From NCBI RefSeq assembly GCF_008831285.2, contig NC_045139.1, positions 5,988,704 through 6,052,703 of the forward strand: 64,000 nt of DNA. The letters are read 5' to 3'. The DNA comes from Nymphaea colorata. Taxonomy: Eukaryota; Streptophyta; Magnoliopsida; Nymphaeales; Nymphaeaceae. Shown here piece by piece: positions 60,951 through 64,000 of this stretch. Each line of letters begins with the position of its first letter. Within the stretch, counting starts at the first letter, position 1. The translations under genes were made by a program, and so were the position numbers. The notes under the pieces were generated by a model, which had not been told where the DNA came from, ran no database searches, and was given only the letters and a program-made list of their open reading frames with translations.

Positions 60951-63898
60951 TGGCTATGAGGCTGTTCGATGCCCATTGTCATCTGCAGGACCCGAGAATC
61001 GTCCACTTGGCGCCACAGCTCATCGACTGTGCTGTTCGATCGGGAGTAGTCCGCTTCGCCGTCAATGGCATCTCCGAGGTGAAACCGGGTGCCACCAGTT
61101 TGTTTCTCTCTCTGAATTTTGGAGTTTCTTTGTTTCCTTGACTGTTTGCTATGTGGGTCCTGGATAATCTGATAATTCGTCGAGCTGCGGAATGTAAAAA
61201 CAGAAAGATTGGCATCTCGTGAAGCAGATGGGCGAGCAATATGACTGCGTTGTTCCTTCCTTTGGCCTTCATCCTTGGTAACTAAAGTCAGACTTTCTCC
61301 TTATTGGATTGTTCTTGATCTTTTCGATGTTGATTCCTGATGGTTGTTTCGTCAAAGAGAGGAGGAGCTTAGGAATTCTGGCATATAACTTTGGGGTTTC
61401 AGGTTCGTCGAAGAGAGGACTCCGAATTGGTTGACATCATTGAGGGACTTTTTTAGGAACACGCCCGAAGCTGCAGTGGGTGAGGTATGGCTGTTTCTAT
61501 CTCTCTCTCTCTCTATCTATGTGGAAAAAAATGTATTACTTTGCTTTGAATTTTCACATTCAGATCGGTTTGGATAAAGGCTCACGGGGGAAGCAAATCG
61601 ACTTCACGACGCAGGTGGTCACTTAAAACCAGTAGATATACAAACTGAGATAGCTTCCTGTGAACATCGAAATTCTGATACTTTCATTTCTTTAAGATAT
61701 ATGTTCATTATTTGTTCGCTCTTAACATTGTCAGGAAGACCTTTCAGTGTCACGTTACACTTACGGAATTTCTTATTTTTGTAACTTTGTGGTCGAATCA
61801 TTAACATGGGAAGATAAACTTAAGAACTCATAAGACTTTAAAAGATAAATTTCTAATGAAAAAGAAACTTTTTGAACTTTTTTGATTTTGTTGAGTTTAT
61901 TCTATATTAAAAATAAACAAATAAAATTTTAATAAAAAAGAAACCTTTTTAAAGTTTTTTAAATTTTCTTGAGTACTGACTTTTGTTGGTAAAAGCGCTA
62001 GGCACAACCTAGGCAGTGATTTGAGCCTAGAGACTAGGCACATTAAGAGGTCTTAGGAAAGAAAAAGCAAGCCAATAATTGGCAACTAAATTAGAGCATT
62101 TCTCAATGAAAAGCCTATAGTTATCAACTTATAACAAAGAGAACAATTAAGTGCACAAGAACTCACATTAGACATTGCATAACATGATAAAAAGCATCAT
62201 TAATATTTTGAACAAATATGGTAAAGTTGCACAATCAAAGTTTAAAGGCCTTATAATATGGAAGAAGCAAGTTTACAATATAATGCCACTGCTTTGCAAT
62301 GTTTTAAACCTTGCAAAATGTGCTAATTTCTTCACCATAATCACAATTTCTATGCTAACATTGATTATTGTGAACCTATCTTCTAGTATAACTCTAATAA
62401 ACAAGAAAACGTATCTGGAAGATCTATGTATAATAATTTCTATATAAGATGGCTTCTATCTTTATGTTATAAAATCCTATCAAACAGGAAAAGTATGATA
62501 TATATTATTATATAGTTTTGGAGTTCCTTTGTGTGCCCTAGGCTAAAAAACAATGATTTCACTTGATTTAATGACATAGATAGAATAACAGTCTTTTTAT
62601 TATAAACATTGTTTTGGATCACTTTGGAAATGAAATCCTAATATGACCATGAAAAGTTGATACGTTGTGAGTCCATTGATTTTTTTTTTTTTAATACTCG
62701 TGATCTTCCTTTCTACATCTTCAAATAATGTGCTTCAAGGCTTTCTTTGTTAAATAAAGTATGTAAATCACATGCAACGAATTATTCTAGCCATTTGATC
62801 ACTTGATTGAATAGTCTAAGAAGGAGAATGTTGGGGCATAAAAAGTTTGCGCGCCCGTGTGTGTGTGTGTGTGTAACTTATGAAATATGAGAAGTAACTA
62901 TGAAGACTGTAGTCTGATCATGAGCCATTTGAAACGTTGATCAGCTTGAAGGTCAAAGTAAATCTGAAGTTACATTTTCAACTCAAAATACTAGTTTCTG
63001 TCCATCTTTATATGCATAACACCTTGTAAAACACCAACAAAAGTTGATTCGATGGCTTATAATCAGTTCACCTTGTGTGTATGTATAAATGCTTATATAT
63101 TATAAATAAGAGAAAAATATGTGTTTGAGCTAGTGCATAATGTACAATAACCATCCATTATTAATAGCTGCACCTACAATGCAGCTGATGCGTATATCAT
63201 GTGTGCATAGCTGCCTAATTGCAGCAACTATCTGTAACTACATGTATGTATATTTCTAATGCAAATCACATGCAATGCCCATAATAATGGGCAAACTAAA
63301 ATATGTGTAGAAGAAGAAGAAGAAGAAGAAGAAGAAGAAGAAGAAGAAGAAGAAAGCTACTTTAGATTAAAAAGAAAAAAAAAATGAAAAAAGTTGCCTC
63401 AGACTACAACAGGGAAGGAAAGCAAAAGAAGAGGAAGAAAAAGAAGACGAAAAAAATCTAATATACTGAAGAAAGAAAGAGTAGGCACTTCAGTGCCTAC
63501 GCAAGCCTATGTGCCCTAGAGAATGACCTAGATGTTTCAAATATCTGGTTACGTAGAATCAGCCCGCCCAGGCAACCAGTGAAACACCTAGTTGCATTTC
63601 TAATAAGATGGGTATTAACTAGTACTTTTAAGAAGAATGATGAATAATAACCTTTTTACAAAATGTGCATTAAATTGTCATCTTGAAGAACATGGAAGCA
63701 TATATTTTTCTTTCTATATTTTTGCCGAAAAGATTGAAATATTTGTCATATAATCTATGAGCTGATTCTGATTGTCATTTTTAGTATCTATTTCTAGGTT
63801 GAAGTTTTCAGAGGGCAACTTGAACTGGCCAAGGAGTTGGGGAAGCCAGTTTCAGTTCACTGTGTTCGTGCCTTTGGTGACCTTCAAGAAATATTGCA
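60950..63898 (+). CDS. TatD-family metal-dependent hydrolase (5' part)
   Basis: Five exons: 60950-61078, 61204-61277, 61403-61484, 61564-61614 and 63798-63898. All joins are in frame, giving the first 145 residues. The gene continues past the right edge, because exon 5 ends at a GTAAAT donor. The TatD fold is shown by FDAHCHLQD (His9 and His11 of the HxH metal site), SFGLHPWF, AVGEIGLDKG (Glu95) and KPVSVHC (His133). These are four of the expected metal ligands; the final Asp lies outside. TatD proteins are TIM-barrel hydrolases with 3'-5' exonuclease activity reported for several members, linked to DNA repair or DNA clearance. The start could instead be the second ATG at 60956 (MRLFDAHCH), as the first lies directly on a GA run. 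Intron 4 is 2183 bases and repeat-rich. Substrate in plants is unproven. Confidence 0.88.
61985..63600. repeat. Repeat-rich insert in TatD-like intron 4
   Basis: A GCGCTAGGCACAACCTAGGC block near 61993 and a GTAGGCACTTCAGTGCCTACG block near 63482 bracket AT-rich sequence. Also present are a (GT)n run (62856-62873) and a (GAA)n array (63310-63354). TAGGCAC-type blocks at both sides suggest an inserted element, but exact ends are not clear. Confidence 0.35.
63310..63354. repeat. (GAA)n microsatellite
   Basis: About fifteen perfect GAA units lie inside TatD-like intron 4. Confidence 0.95.
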
Positions 63899-64000
63899 GT
63901 AAATATGTGAATTCTGCCTCTGATCTTCCATGTTTGTGGGAAAGTAGTGTTTACTGTTGATACAGGCTCTGTTGTTTAGAATAATTTGTTATGAATAACA

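Noticed and set aside
1-64000. CRISPR arrays, operons or bacterial-type origins
   Set aside because: The sequence is plant nuclear DNA. The only regular repeats are microsatellites and simple tandem duplications.

Overview
The window is nuclear DNA from a flowering plant. The evidence is genes interrupted by AT-rich GT-AG introns, long AT-rich intergenic stretches, many (AT)n/(GA)n microsatellites, and plant-only protein families. I cannot name the species. The large introns and mixed exon GC content do not point to a grass or to Arabidopsis.

Layout, left to right. 1-7 kb: no gene, but several repeat relics, including a very short LTR element with a primer-binding-site-like and a polypurine-like motif (about 4801-5208). 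7076-8975 (+): a two-exon receptor-like kinase with almost no ectodomain. 9-13 kb: no gene recognised. 13183-24115 (-): a gene of about ten exons for a membrane protein of ER body (MEB)-like protein, a member of the VIT1/CCC1 family, with four CxxC pairs and a tandemly duplicated exon. 24-32 kb: intergenic DNA with repeats and a decayed fragment of the MEB-like 3' end (29413-29642). 32146-33504 (+): a single-exon malectin-like receptor that stops just after its transmembrane segment and so has no kinase. 33.5-45.7 kb: no recognised gene, but a Tourist-like MITE, a SINE candidate, dispersed repeats and two unassigned ORFs.

45802-49512 (+): a four-exon tubby-like F-box protein. 52761-59636 (+): DET1, eleven exons, 537 residues. 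60950 to the right edge (+): the first five exons of a TatD-type metal-dependent hydrolase, which continues outside the window.

The genes do not form a pathway. DET1 (light signalling, CUL4-DDB1) and the tubby-like protein (SCF-type F-box) both belong to ubiquitin-linked regulation, and the kinase and malectin receptor are cell-surface types, but their proximity looks incidental. All splice models were built by hand: each exon join keeps the reading frame and uses GT/AG. The only weak join is exon 2 to exon 3 of the MEB-like gene. I found no convincing undescribed system. The most informative items are the MEB-like exon duplication plus its nearby pseudogene, the kinase-less malectin receptor, and the miniature LTR element.
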